NCBI GenBank assembly: GCA_013152825.1
Contig: JAADFP010000159.1
Span: 1-17,618 of the forward strand
Length of the DNA stretch: 17,618 nucleotides
Source of the DNA: Caldisericota bacterium
GTDB taxonomy: Bacteria; CAIJMQ01; JAADFP01
Reading direction: 5' to 3'
Shown here: piece after piece, positions 5,489-13,290 of the stretch
Layout: every line of letters starts with the position of its first letter
How positions within the stretch are numbered: the first letter of the stretch is position 1
Made by a program: the position numbers and the translations under genes
Notes under the pieces: generated by a model
What the model was told of the DNA's origin: nothing
Database searches by the model: none
What the model saw: the letters and a program-made list of their open reading frames with translations, nothing else

Positions 5489-6563
5489 AATACGCGGCGC
5501 AGGTGCCCTCCGAGGAGACCATACAGGCTCCTACTGGATGTTCAGGAGTACATCCCTTCCTGAATAGCTTGCACTCCAGGGGGCTTTTCACTCCCCTCAG
5601 GATATCTCCACAGATACATGCTGCATTCTCTTTAGTAGGCTCAACCTCAACCTGAATATTTCTTTCGCTATCAAACTGGCTATACTCTTCCCCGATTTTT
5701 AAGCCGCTGCCCGGAATAGTGCCCACCCCTCTCCAGTTGGATTCCTCCACCCTGAATACTTCCTGCATGATGGATACCGCTTTCCTATTTCCTTCCCTCT
5801 TTACAGAACGGGTGTATTGAATCTGAACCGTTGGTTTTTCTCCCTTTACAATCTGCTCCACCAGCATGGCAATACCCTCGGCTACATCCAGGGGTTCAAA
5901 ACCGGTAATAACACAGGGGATATTATACCTATCCGGGATGAATTCGTAGGGAAGAGAGCCAATTATTGTGCTTACGTGCCCGGGACAGATAAACCCGTCA
6001 ATAGAAACTTCGCTATCTTCTAAAAGTGCCTCCATGGCCGGTGGAATGAGTTTGTGCCCTGAATATACAAAGAAATTTTTTAGATTCTCTCTCTTAGCCT
6101 GCTTAATGGTCAAAGCAACAGTAGGGGTGGTGGTTTCAAAGCCAACTCCCAGAAATATAACTTTTTTCTCCGGGTTATCCTTCGCCACCTGTAATGCATC
6201 CAGGGCTGAGTAAACCACTCGTACATCCCTCCCTTCCGCCTTCTCTCTCTCCAGGGAAGAAGTGGAGCCAGGCACTCTCATCATGTCTCCAAACGTGGTG
6301 ATTATTACCTCTTTCCGGCGGGAATAGGCGATGGATTTATCCATATAGTGATTGGGAGTTACACAAACCGGGCAACCGGGACCGGATAAAAGCTTTAGGG
6401 AATGAAATAACTTCCTCAAGCCCGAGCGGGAGATGGCTACGGTGTGGGTGCCGCAAACCTCCATTAGCTGTATGGGTTTCCCGTAATCCTCCACCATGCT
6501 ATTTGTCTTTTTGATAATTTTTTTTATAAGCGCCGGATCCCTGAATTCTTCAATATACTTCAA
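5472..6563 (-). CDS. hypD: Hydrogenase maturation protein HypD
   Basis: This protein has 363 residues, normal for HypD, the scaffold on which HypC and HypE assemble the Fe(CN)2CO group of [NiFe] hydrogenase. MEVCGTHT (34-41) and GPGCPVC (61-67) carry the conserved cysteines for the Fe site and disulfide. The C-terminal Cys-rich segment (CICG, ECKL, KGCTP, GACMVSSEGTC) binds the [4Fe-4S] cluster. The start is TTG at 6563, supported by agaggg five bases upstream. It is the last gene of the hydrogenase operon, separated from hypC by a 173-base spacer that holds a repeat block. hypE, its usual neighbour, is not in the window. Confidence 0.95.
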   Translation of the reverse strand: MKYIEEFRDPALIKKIIKKTNSMVEDYGKPIQLMEVCGTHTVAISRSGLRKLFHSLKLLSGPGCPVCVTPNHYMDKSIAYSRRKEVIITTFGDMMRVPGSTSSLEREKAEGRDVRVVYSALDALQVAKDNPEKKVIFLGVGFETTTPTVALTIKQAKRENLKNFFVYSGHKLIPPAMEALLEDSEVSIDGFICPGHVSTIIGSLPYEFIPDRYNIPCVITGFEPLDVAEGIAMLVEQIVKGEKPTVQIQYTRSVKREGNRKAVSIMQEVFRVEESNWRGVGTIPGSGLKIGEEYSQFDSERNIQVEVEPTKENAACICGDILRGVKSPLECKLFRKGCTPEHPVGACMVSSEGTCAAYFKYEG

Positions 6564-6675
6564 GATAACCCTCTTGTGTCAATGGTTCATAACTGGAACC
6601 CTCAAAATTACATGAATCCCAAATATACTGGAGATGCTAACCTTGTAAAAACTATAAACCCAAAAACATGAAGCC

Positions 6676-6732
6676 AATTCGCTGTTCACTGTTTACTCCT
6701 CTCCCCGTCTAAAGTCTCAAGTCTGTAGTCTA
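6676..6732 (-). repeat. Word-repeat block, copy C (inverted)
   Basis: Read on the minus strand this has ggagtaaacagtgaacagcgaattgg, almost the same as copy A at 20-45, together with ttagactacagacttgagac and tttagacgggg. It fills most of the spacer between hypC and hypD inside the operon, so it is probably transcribed. Confidence 0.7.
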
Positions 6733-6736
6733 AGAT

Positions 6737-6949
6737 TTACTCCTCCATTTCCCTGAAGATAGAAAGAGTTTCTTCTGCCTCTTTTTCATCCATTTTCTGT
6801 ATGGCAAAACCTGCATGTACTATCACATATTCTCCCACTTTTATATCATCTAAAAGCCCCATGTTTACTCTTCTTCTCACCCCGCCAAGTTCTACCAGCC
6901 CTTCCTCTTGCTCAACTTTTATAACTTTCATCGGTACAGCCAGACACAT
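6737..6949 (-). CDS. hypC: Hydrogenase maturation chaperone HypC
   Basis: This 70-residue protein begins with the invariant MCLAVP motif, whose Cys2 binds the iron precursor and the hydrogenase large subunit. It continues with the small beta-barrel of HypC/HupF (VELGGVRRRVNMGLL) and the conserved VIVHAGFAI segment (42-50, His45). The ATG is preceded by gaggaggg. It escorts the large subunit encoded upstream in the same operon and works with HypD. Confidence 0.95.
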   Translation of the reverse strand: MCLAVPMKVIKVEQEEGLVELGGVRRRVNMGLLDDIKVGEYVIVHAGFAIQKMDEKEAEETLSIFREMEE

Positions 6950-7046
6950 CTTCCCTCCTCATATCCCCCGGTTACTTCCGGAGACTTCAAAATTAAAATC
7001 GTTTTACCGGAAAACTATATACCATAAAACAGTCAGCAATTACAAC

Positions 7047-9383
7047 CTATATTTTCTCCTTTCTATAGGCGGCAATGATTGCCTGCCCGGCAGAAAGCCC
7101 TCCATCATTGGTGGGAATATTCTTGTGCAGAAACACTGTAAAGCCTTCCTCTTTGAGCTTTCCCTGAACCTCGCCCAGGAGGAACATATTCTGGAATACC
7201 CCTCCGCTCAAAGCCACTTTCTGCAGGCCCGTCTCTTCTCGTATCTTTTTTGCCATATCCACCACCAGTGCTACGATTGTACGGTGAAATTTTAGAGAAA
7301 TAACCTCTACCGGTAAAGCTTTTTTCAGATCTTCTACTATCCCCCTCACAATCTCCCTGGTAGCAATCACATAGGCTTCCTTATCCCTTTCCAGCCTGTA
7401 TTCATACACCTGATTCTCTCCGCTCTGCTTCCCGCTCAGAGTCATTTCCAGCTCAATGGCTGCCTGCCCCTCGTAATTTACCCTATCCCTTATGCACAGC
7501 AGGGAAGAGACTCCGTCAAAGAACCGTCCCATGCTTGAACTCAGGGGAGTGTTAATTCCTTTATCCATCATCTTCTTCAGTATATTCCAGGTCTTCTTAT
7601 TTAACTTTCTCACAAATTCAATGTCTAAAGCCAGGAAACTCTCGCCAAAAGCAGCATGCAGACAGGCAGCCCCCACCCTCCAGGGTTCTTTTATGGCTCC
7701 TTCCCCTCCCGGAAGGGGAATATACTGCAGATGGGCTATACGTGCAAACTCACAGTAATCAGCAATCAGGAATTCCCCTCCCCAGAGATTACCATCAGAA
7801 CCAAATCCTGTACCATCGAAGGCTATGCCAATAACTTTCTCGTTCCCCAATCCATTATCCAGCATAACGGAAGCTACATGAGCATGGTGGTGCTGTATGG
7901 GGATAGAAATAAGTCGCGGATTAGAAGCAATGAGCTCTCTAACGTATTTAGTGGAAAGATACTCCGGGTGTAAATCATGGGCAATAATTCCTATCTCACA
8001 TTTCAAAAGCTTCTTAAAATGCTCAATGCCCCGGGTAAACGATTTATATGTTTCCATGTTCTCCATATCCCCTATATGATGGCTCAGGATGATTTCATCC
8101 TCGGAAGCTATGGCAAAGGTGTTTTTTGTATGCCCGCCACAGGCCAGGATAGGCACAGAAACTCGCATTCCCTGAATTTTTATGGGCTCAGGCACGTACC
8201 CCCGGGAACGCCGCATTATGTACTCTTCCCCGGTAGAAGGAAGAATCCTGCTCACGGAATCATCCAGTCGCATATATATATCCCGGTTATGCAGGAGAAA
8301 GTAATCGGCAATCTTCTGAAGCCTCTTTACTGCTTCCTCATTCTCGTAGGCAATGGGTTCATCAGAAACATTTCCCGAGGTCATTACCAGAACCTTAAGC
8401 GGGCTATTATGAAACAGGAGATGGTGTAGTGGAGTATAGGGAAGCATGAATCCCAGATACCGGTTACGGGGAGCAATATTTTCTGAGAGAGGAGGGGAAT
8501 CACTTTCTCTTCTGCGCAGGAGAACAATGGGGGTTCTAAAAGAGGTGAGCAGTTCCATCTCTTCAGGAGAAATCTCGCAGTAGCTAAGGATGGTGGCCAG
8601 GCTATCTGCCATCAGGGCAAACGGCTTGTCTTCCCGGTACTTCCTCTGCCTGAGCCTTCTTACTGCCTCATCATTTGTAGCGTCGCAGGCCAGGTGAAAA
8701 CCACCCAGACCTTTTATGGCCACTATCTTACCTTCCTGCAGTAATCGCACGGTATTTTCTACTGCTTCCCTGCCTCTACCCAGTTCCTGCCTGCTATCTT
8801 CTGAAACCTTAGCCAATATAACCTGTGGTCCACATACAGGGCAGGCATTGGGCTGAGCATGAAATCTCCGATGGCGGGGATTATCGTATTCCTCCTGGCA
8901 AAGTGCACACATGGTAAACTTTTTCATGGTGGTGTTTTTTCTGTCATAGGGGATATTTTTTATGATGGTGAAACGCGGGCCACAATTGGTGCAATTTATA
9001 AAAGGGTATAGATAACGCCGGTTTTGAGGGTTAAAGAGCTCCTCCAGGCAATCCTGGCAGGTGGCAATCTCAGGAGAGATGCGGGTCTTCACCTTTTCCC
9101 CGGCTATGCTGGGAAGCACCTGGAATACGGTTTCCTTTTTGAGCGGAATCTTCCTGAGAAGGATATTGGTTATCTCCGCCCGAGGAGGGGGGGATTTTTT
9201 CAGAGTAAGTATAAAATCCTCAATTTTATCCTGGCTGCCCTCCACCTCGATAACCACCCCAGTGGATGTGTTGGTGACCCATCCGGAGAGATTTCTCGCT
9301 ACTGCGTACCGGAAGACAGTGGGGCGAAACCCCACTCCCTGCACTTTGCCCTCGATCTTTATCCGGAGACGCTCAGTTTCCAC
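7047..9383 (-). CDS. hypF: Carbamoyltransferase HypF
   Basis: This 778-residue protein has the full HypF architecture and makes the cyanide ligands from carbamoyl phosphate and ATP. An acylphosphatase domain (KVQGVGFRP, 13-21) comes first. Two zinc fingers follow (Cys109, 112, 131, 134 and Cys159, 162, 181, 184). Next are a YrdC-like domain (about 200-390, with IKGLGGFHLACDA) and a Kae1-like domain with DLHPEYLSTKY, HHHAHVASV and C-terminal ALSGGVFQN. The start is GTG at 9383. The nearest gaggag lies 15 bases away, which is long, but an in-frame TGA upstream allows no better standard start. It lies 44 bases after the MetV-like gene and 97 bases before hypC. Confidence 0.95.
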   Translation of the reverse strand: METERLRIKIEGKVQGVGFRPTVFRYAVARNLSGWVTNTSTGVVIEVEGSQDKIEDFILTLKKSPPPRAEITNILLRKIPLKKETVFQVLPSIAGEKVKTRISPEIATCQDCLEELFNPQNRRYLYPFINCTNCGPRFTIIKNIPYDRKNTTMKKFTMCALCQEEYDNPRHRRFHAQPNACPVCGPQVILAKVSEDSRQELGRGREAVENTVRLLQEGKIVAIKGLGGFHLACDATNDEAVRRLRQRKYREDKPFALMADSLATILSYCEISPEEMELLTSFRTPIVLLRRRESDSPPLSENIAPRNRYLGFMLPYTPLHHLLFHNSPLKVLVMTSGNVSDEPIAYENEEAVKRLQKIADYFLLHNRDIYMRLDDSVSRILPSTGEEYIMRRSRGYVPEPIKIQGMRVSVPILACGGHTKNTFAIASEDEIILSHHIGDMENMETYKSFTRGIEHFKKLLKCEIGIIAHDLHPEYLSTKYVRELIASNPRLISIPIQHHHAHVASVMLDNGLGNEKVIGIAFDGTGFGSDGNLWGGEFLIADYCEFARIAHLQYIPLPGGEGAIKEPWRVGAACLHAAFGESFLALDIEFVRKLNKKTWNILKKMMDKGINTPLSSSMGRFFDGVSSLLCIRDRVNYEGQAAIELEMTLSGKQSGENQVYEYRLERDKEAYVIATREIVRGIVEDLKKALPVEVISLKFHRTIVALVVDMAKKIREETGLQKVALSGGVFQNMFLLGEVQGKLKEEGFTVFLHKNIPTNDGGLSAGQAIIAAYRKEKI

Positions 9384-9427
9384 GAATAAACTGTCTTGCT
9401 CCTCAATCAGCCACTCTCAGTTGAGAA

Positions 9428-10108
9428 CTAAGAATTAACTTTCTGTTCTATATTGTAAAAGATTGTCTTACGTAACTCCCCAGATGGTCTAATCTTACTG
9501 TAGTCTCTTGTTCTTACTATTTTATTGAGATTTTCCAATTTATTGGTTTTTCTTAATCTCTCATAAATAAGGTACCAACCGCAATCTTTCTCGGAGTCAA
9601 CTTCACATTTCCCTTCCATAGTGGTCCCTCCACAGGGACCATTCAAAAGGGATTTTGCGCAATTGGTTATGGGGCATATGCCTCCTGTGTGAGAGAGCAC
9701 ACATTCTCCACAAGCTGCACACCTTTCTTCCGAGGGCCAGAGTCCGGGTAGTCCTCCTACAGAAATTGTATTCAAACCAGGATGCACGGGTTTATCCACT
9801 ACCTTACCTAGCGCCTGCACTCCCACGCCGCAGGAAAGCACCAGGATAGCATCAGCCTCTTCCACCTTGTGCATAGAGCGGGAAATCTTTACCCAGTCAA
9901 GGGCCTTATTGCACATCATATCTATTATTGTAGTTCCCACCACGTTTTTAGCATGCTTTTCCAGCTCCTCCTGCATTCTGTCCATTCCCTCTTTTCCGCC
10001 TGTTTTACATGCTTCCGGGCAACCATTGCAAACGGCCAGAAACACTTTTGCCGTGCCGTCCAGAAACTCCAGTATTTCCTCTATAGGTTTAGACTCCGTT
10101 ACCAGCAT
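9428..10108 (-). CDS. MetV-like Fe-S protein (methylenetetrahydrofolate reductase C-terminal family)
   Basis: This 226-residue cysteine-rich protein has CNGCPEAC (27-34), Cys66 and Cys93. A C-terminal block follows with CAACGEC (130-136), GGICPITNC (143-150), LNGPCGG (155-161) and Cys168 and 176. This is the pattern of the MTHFR C-terminal domain, known as MetV in acetogens. There it pairs with MetF and carries Fe-S clusters that bring electrons to methylene-tetrahydrofolate reduction. No metF is present in the window. The ATG at 10108 has aaggaggt seven bases upstream, and the gene overlaps the protease by 20 bases. Its place inside a hydrogenase operon, between the maturation protease and hypF, suggests it works with the hydrogenase as an electron acceptor or adaptor. 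That is inference. Confidence 0.8.
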   Translation of the reverse strand: MLVTESKPIEEILEFLDGTAKVFLAVCNGCPEACKTGGKEGMDRMQEELEKHAKNVVGTTIIDMMCNKALDWVKISRSMHKVEEADAILVLSCGVGVQALGKVVDKPVHPGLNTISVGGLPGLWPSEERCAACGECVLSHTGGICPITNCAKSLLNGPCGGTTMEGKCEVDSEKDCGWYLIYERLRKTNKLENLNKIVRTRDYSKIRPSGELRKTIFYNIEQKVNS

Positions 10109-10544
10109 AGTTTACCTCCTTTAAAATGAGGTCTGTAATCTCGGGAAGTTTTTTCTTAATATTTTCACTCAACCCCCAGCCCCAGCCTATCTCCTCCGGC
10201 TCCACACCCATCACTACAATCTCTTCACAACCAGGCATAAACCAGAGTGAGTGCAGAAGCCCAAACTGGTGTAGGGAAAAGGGAAAATCCTGCTTGCATA
10301 ACAACTCGTTAAAGGGCACTCTGTAGAGCGCCCCAGGCTCTCCTTCTCCCTTTAATGCATCCACAATCACTACCTTCTGGATATTTCCCTCTGATAGCAA
10401 AGCATCAGGGCTGGTAGTTCCTGCATCAATAACTTCCACCTGGGGAGGGAGCTTCCTCTTCTGCAACTCCTGGACTATCCAGGAACCAACTCCCTCGTCT
10501 CTCAGCAAAATATTACCCAGCCCAATAATAACTGTTTTACGCAA
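10089..10544 (-). CDS. [NiFe] hydrogenase maturation endopeptidase (HyaD/HybD/HycI family)
   Basis: This 151-residue protease removes the C-terminal peptide of the large subunit after nickel insertion. IIGLGNILLRDEGVG (6-20) is the family signature with the metal-binding acid at E17. VIDAGT (38-43) and SLHQFGLL (90-97) bring the other two likely nickel ligands, D40 and H92. The start is TTG at 10544, lying eight bases inside the end of the large-subunit gene; ggggaa upstream may serve as ribosome site. Both overlaps (8 bases before, 20 after) point to coupled translation. Its substrate is presumably the large subunit just upstream. Confidence 0.92.
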   Translation of the reverse strand: MRKTVIIGLGNILLRDEGVGSWIVQELQKRKLPPQVEVIDAGTTSPDALLSEGNIQKVVIVDALKGEGEPGALYRVPFNELLCKQDFPFSLHQFGLLHSLWFMPGCEEIVVMGVEPEEIGWGWGLSENIKKKLPEITDLILKEVNYAGNGV

Positions 10545-12018
10545 TTCTATATTTCCCCAGGTCTTTTCCCTTCGTATCTATTAGATGCACAGCACAGGCA
10601 AGACAGGGATCAAAGGCACGCACAATGCGCACCACCTCGAAGGGATTTCCCTCATCTTTTATCTCCGTCCCTATAAGTGCCTGCTCAATAGGACCCGGTA
10701 CTCCTTTATCATCCCGAGGAGAGGCATTCCAGGCAGTGGGAGTAATTACCTGATAGCGGGCAATTTTTTTATCAGTAATCTTTATCCAGTGCCCGCAGGA
10801 GCCACGGGGAGCTTCTGCCAGGCCGTAGCCCTCTCCTTCTTCGGGTATCTCGACTTCTGTATATACTGGTTCCCCGGGGACCAACTCTTCTACCCAGGTG
10901 CTCATTGCCTCTACCAGCACTTTGCATTCTACTGCACGGGATAGGTGTCGCCCCATGACAGAGGGCACCTCCTCTATCTGCAGGCCAAGTTCCTTGAGCA
11001 GAGGTTCTGCCACCCGGGTGATCTCTTCCTGCCTGGTAAAGTAATTTACCATGAGTCTGGCCAGGGGCCCTACTTCGTAGACTTTCTCCTTATAACGAGG
11101 GGATTTTATAAACGAGTAACTGCCTTCTTTTTCCGGAGAAGGGATGGTTTCTTCCAGGGAAGGATTTTTACCCGACTCAGAATCAGCATACCAGGAGTGC
11201 TTGACCTGTTCTGCGATATTCTCCGGGTCCAGCTCTTCAAATTGCCTATCGCTGTTCACTATCCCGGATTTCAGGAACCTGCCCTCGTCCAGGACGAAGC
11301 CTCCGTAGGAGAGAAAACTTCCACACCCTTTTCCTATCTCAAAGTAATCCCGGTAAGCCTTGGCCACGGTCAATACATCAGGCAGCACTGCGTTATCTAC
11401 GAAATCCCGGATCTCTTTAAGCTTTCCCTTGAAATCATTGATTCTATCCACGCTGGGAATAAGCGTGGCTCCGCCCGCTATAATCCCTACATTATGGGGC
11501 ATCTTACCCCCAAAGACTGCCAGCATCTCCTGGCATATCCGCCGGATATCCAGAGCTTGCAAATAATGGGTGGCAAGATGGGCATTCACCTCGTCCGAGA
11601 GGCGAAAATCACCCTCATAAGCCGGGGTAAAGGGAGCTACTTTCCCCACCACTTTTCCCAGGTCTACATAGTCAGGAATAGATAGGTGGTAGAAATGAAG
11701 AATATGGGACTGAAGGAAATTAGAACCCAGTATCAGGTTCCTTATTACACGCGCATTGTGGGGAATCTTGTCTTTTATAGCAAAAGCATCATCCAGGCAA
11801 AGAGCAGAAGTGTAGGCGTGTATAGCAGGGCAGACCCCGCAGATTCTTTGCGTTATGCGGGCTGCATCGCGAGGGTCCCTATTTTTTAGTATGATTTCAA
11901 AGCCGCGGAAGAGTGTACCAGAGCTCTTTGCCTCTTTCACTTTCCCTCCCTCCAGGAAAGTTTCCACCGCCATGTGTCCCTCTATCCGGGTAATGGGATC
12001 AATTACAATTTTTTTCAT
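10537..12018 (-). CDS. [NiFe] hydrogenase large subunit, group-1 type
   Basis: This is the catalytic subunit, 493 residues. ITRIEGHM (9-16), SGTLFRGFEIILKNRDPRDA (33-52) and RICGVC (58-63, Ni ligands C60 and C63) open it. DPCLACAVH (470-478, C472 and C475) closes it, followed by a 15-residue tail to be cut off after His478. These words are closest to group-1 uptake hydrogenases, not to group-2, -3 or -4 enzymes. No selenocysteine is present. The gene overlaps the small subunit by 20 bases. As that partner has no export signal, the enzyme is probably cytoplasmic, unlike typical group 1. No cytochrome b, HdrA or diaphorase gene is nearby. Confidence 0.95.
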   Translation of the reverse strand: MKKIVIDPITRIEGHMAVETFLEGGKVKEAKSSGTLFRGFEIILKNRDPRDAARITQRICGVCPAIHAYTSALCLDDAFAIKDKIPHNARVIRNLILGSNFLQSHILHFYHLSIPDYVDLGKVVGKVAPFTPAYEGDFRLSDEVNAHLATHYLQALDIRRICQEMLAVFGGKMPHNVGIIAGGATLIPSVDRINDFKGKLKEIRDFVDNAVLPDVLTVAKAYRDYFEIGKGCGSFLSYGGFVLDEGRFLKSGIVNSDRQFEELDPENIAEQVKHSWYADSESGKNPSLEETIPSPEKEGSYSFIKSPRYKEKVYEVGPLARLMVNYFTRQEEITRVAEPLLKELGLQIEEVPSVMGRHLSRAVECKVLVEAMSTWVEELVPGEPVYTEVEIPEEGEGYGLAEAPRGSCGHWIKITDKKIARYQVITPTAWNASPRDDKGVPGPIEQALIGTEIKDEGNPFEVVRIVRAFDPCLACAVHLIDTKGKDLGKYRIA

Positions 12019-12847
12019 TTTTCATTTCCTCCCAAGAAAGCTTCCGATAAAACGGCGAGGTATTGTCGGGGAATTCCGGTTCTACACATCCCAGGCAGGG
12101 CGAACCTGCTCCGATGACCCAGTTAACCCCGTTGTTCCACTCTCGCAGTGGACAGTCTGCAGATGTGTAGGGCCCCTTACAACCCAGTTCGTAAAGGCAG
12201 CCCTCTTCGCCGAATTTCTGGGCGAATTTACCCTTATCAAAGTAGGCTCTTCGTTCACAATTTTCATGGATGGTCTTTCCGTAAAAAAGCCTGGGTCTGC
12301 CTATCTCATCCAGGTCTAAAGGCAAACCTCTCAGTGCTACAGATAATGTGCCTACCATCCAGTCGGGATGCGGAGGGCAGCCAGGAAGATTGACCACTAA
12401 AGTATCAATTCCATTCTCCTCAAAGACTCTTTTCACACTCTTGCATCCAGTAGGATTTGGCTTTGCCGCAGGTATCCCACCATAAGCCGCACAATTTCCC
12501 ACGGCTACAGTAATAAAGGCATTCTTTCCCAGCTCCAGCACTCTCTCCAGAATAGTCTTCTCCCCCACCGCGCCAAAGATTCCATTATTTAATGTAGGAA
12601 CCGCTCCCTCCACAATGAGAATGTACTCGCCCTTCTTTTCTTCCTTTGTATCCCGCAGAACATTGATTATCATCTCTCCCTGGCCTGCCATTACTGTAGG
12701 ATGAAATCTAAGGTTAAGCTTTTTCCCGGGCACTATCTCATCCAGCAGGATATCCTTAAACTTAAGACTTGCACTATTCAGGAGGGAGACAGAACATCCT
12801 GTACATCCTGCACCCTGAAACCATACTACCGGGTACTCCTCGCTCAT
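11999..12847 (-). CDS. [NiFe] hydrogenase small subunit without Tat signal
   Basis: This Fe-S relay subunit has 282 residues and begins MSEEYPVVWFQGAGCTGCS. The proximal-cluster cysteines C15 and C18 therefore lie right at the N-terminus. VGNCAAYGG and LPGCPPHPDW give the other proximal ligands. The distal cluster is seen in IHENC and GCLYELGC, and the medial [3Fe-4S] cluster in SADCP and PCLGC. Group-1 small subunits normally start with a twin-arginine leader of about 30-50 residues, and none exists here. A TAA lies in frame four codons before the GTG at 12853, and aaggagg five bases before the ATG at 12847 fixes the start. It heads a seven-gene operon. The cytoplasmic electron acceptor is unknown; the MetV-like protein is the best candidate in the window. 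Confidence 0.93.
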   Translation of the reverse strand: MSEEYPVVWFQGAGCTGCSVSLLNSASLKFKDILLDEIVPGKKLNLRFHPTVMAGQGEMIINVLRDTKEEKKGEYILIVEGAVPTLNNGIFGAVGEKTILERVLELGKNAFITVAVGNCAAYGGIPAAKPNPTGCKSVKRVFEENGIDTLVVNLPGCPPHPDWMVGTLSVALRGLPLDLDEIGRPRLFYGKTIHENCERRAYFDKGKFAQKFGEEGCLYELGCKGPYTSADCPLREWNNGVNWVIGAGSPCLGCVEPEFPDNTSPFYRKLSWEEMKNEKNCN

Positions 12848-12887
12848 CAGCACCTCCTTGTGTTAATTCCCTCGCAAATCATACAAA

Positions 12888-12900
12888 TGGCAACCTGCCA
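12888..12900. promoter_or_regulatory. TGGCA-N3-TGCCA palindrome upstream of the hydrogenase operon
   Basis: A perfect 5-bp inverted repeat sits about 40 bases upstream of the small-subunit ATG, where an operator or activator site could lie. I found no clear -10/-35 pair, so the promoter is not placed. A chance palindrome is quite possible. Confidence 0.3.
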
Positions 12901-12939
12901 CTTATTCCCCACTTTCTAAAACGCAAAATACCCAACCAT

Positions 12940-13050
12940 CTAATTTTAAGTATCCTGGTATCTTGGTAAGGTCGTGGTAATAGGCGGAACTCACAACTCG
13001 CAACTGGAGACTCACAACTCCCTCACTATTCACTGTTCACTACTTACTAT
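12940..13050 (-). repeat. Word-repeat block, copy D (inverted)
   Basis: On the minus strand it reads gtaagtagtgaacagtgaa, then gagttgtgagtctcc, gagttgtgagttcc, and then variants of accaagataccaggatac. It fills the gap between nfu and the hydrogenase operon and is related to copies A and C. Confidence 0.7.
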
Positions 13051-13277
13051 CCCTCTATAAGTTCCACTCCCTTAACTTCCGGGATTTTTGCCTTCAAGGC
13101 ACTTTCTATCACTCCCACCGTGGTCATCATAGAAAAAGGGCAGCCAGCACACCCGCCGGTCAATTTAACCTTAACTACTCCCTCCTCAGTTATCTCTACT
13201 ACTTCCACATCTCCCCCGTGCATCCTCAGTACGGGCCTTACTTCTTCTTCCATCACCTTCTCTACTTTTTCTTTCAT
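13047..13277 (-). CDS. NifU C-terminal (Nfu) Fe-S carrier protein
   Basis: This 76-residue protein is a free-standing Nfu domain. MKEKVEKVMEEEVRPVLRMHGGDVEVV is the typical N-terminal helix with the HGGD turn, and LTGGCAGCPFS (40-49) holds the C43-x2-C46 pair that binds a labile [4Fe-4S] cluster for transfer to apo-proteins. The ATG has cggagg upstream. It starts 13 bases after the rtcB stop, so the two form an operon. It could help supply clusters to nearby Fe-S enzymes such as MiaB or the hydrogenase. Confidence 0.92.
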   Translation of the reverse strand: MKEKVEKVMEEEVRPVLRMHGGDVEVVEITEEGVVKVKLTGGCAGCPFSMMTTVGVIESALKAKIPEVKGVELIEG

Positions 13278-13290
13278 GTTTATTCCTCCG

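Noticed and set aside
5817..6213. Plus-strand frames antisense to hypD
   Set aside because: They overlap intact hypD and show no domain or ribosome site.
7656..8429. Several plus-strand frames of 100-150 codons
   Set aside because: They are shadows of hypF on the opposite strand.
10580..10640. Possible selenocysteine hydrogenase
   Set aside because: The C-terminal motif is DPCLACAVH with normal cysteine codons and no in-frame TGA.
10945..11685. 246-codon plus-strand open frame
   Set aside because: It is antisense to the hydrogenase large subunit, whose motifs are unambiguous. The product has no recognisable family.
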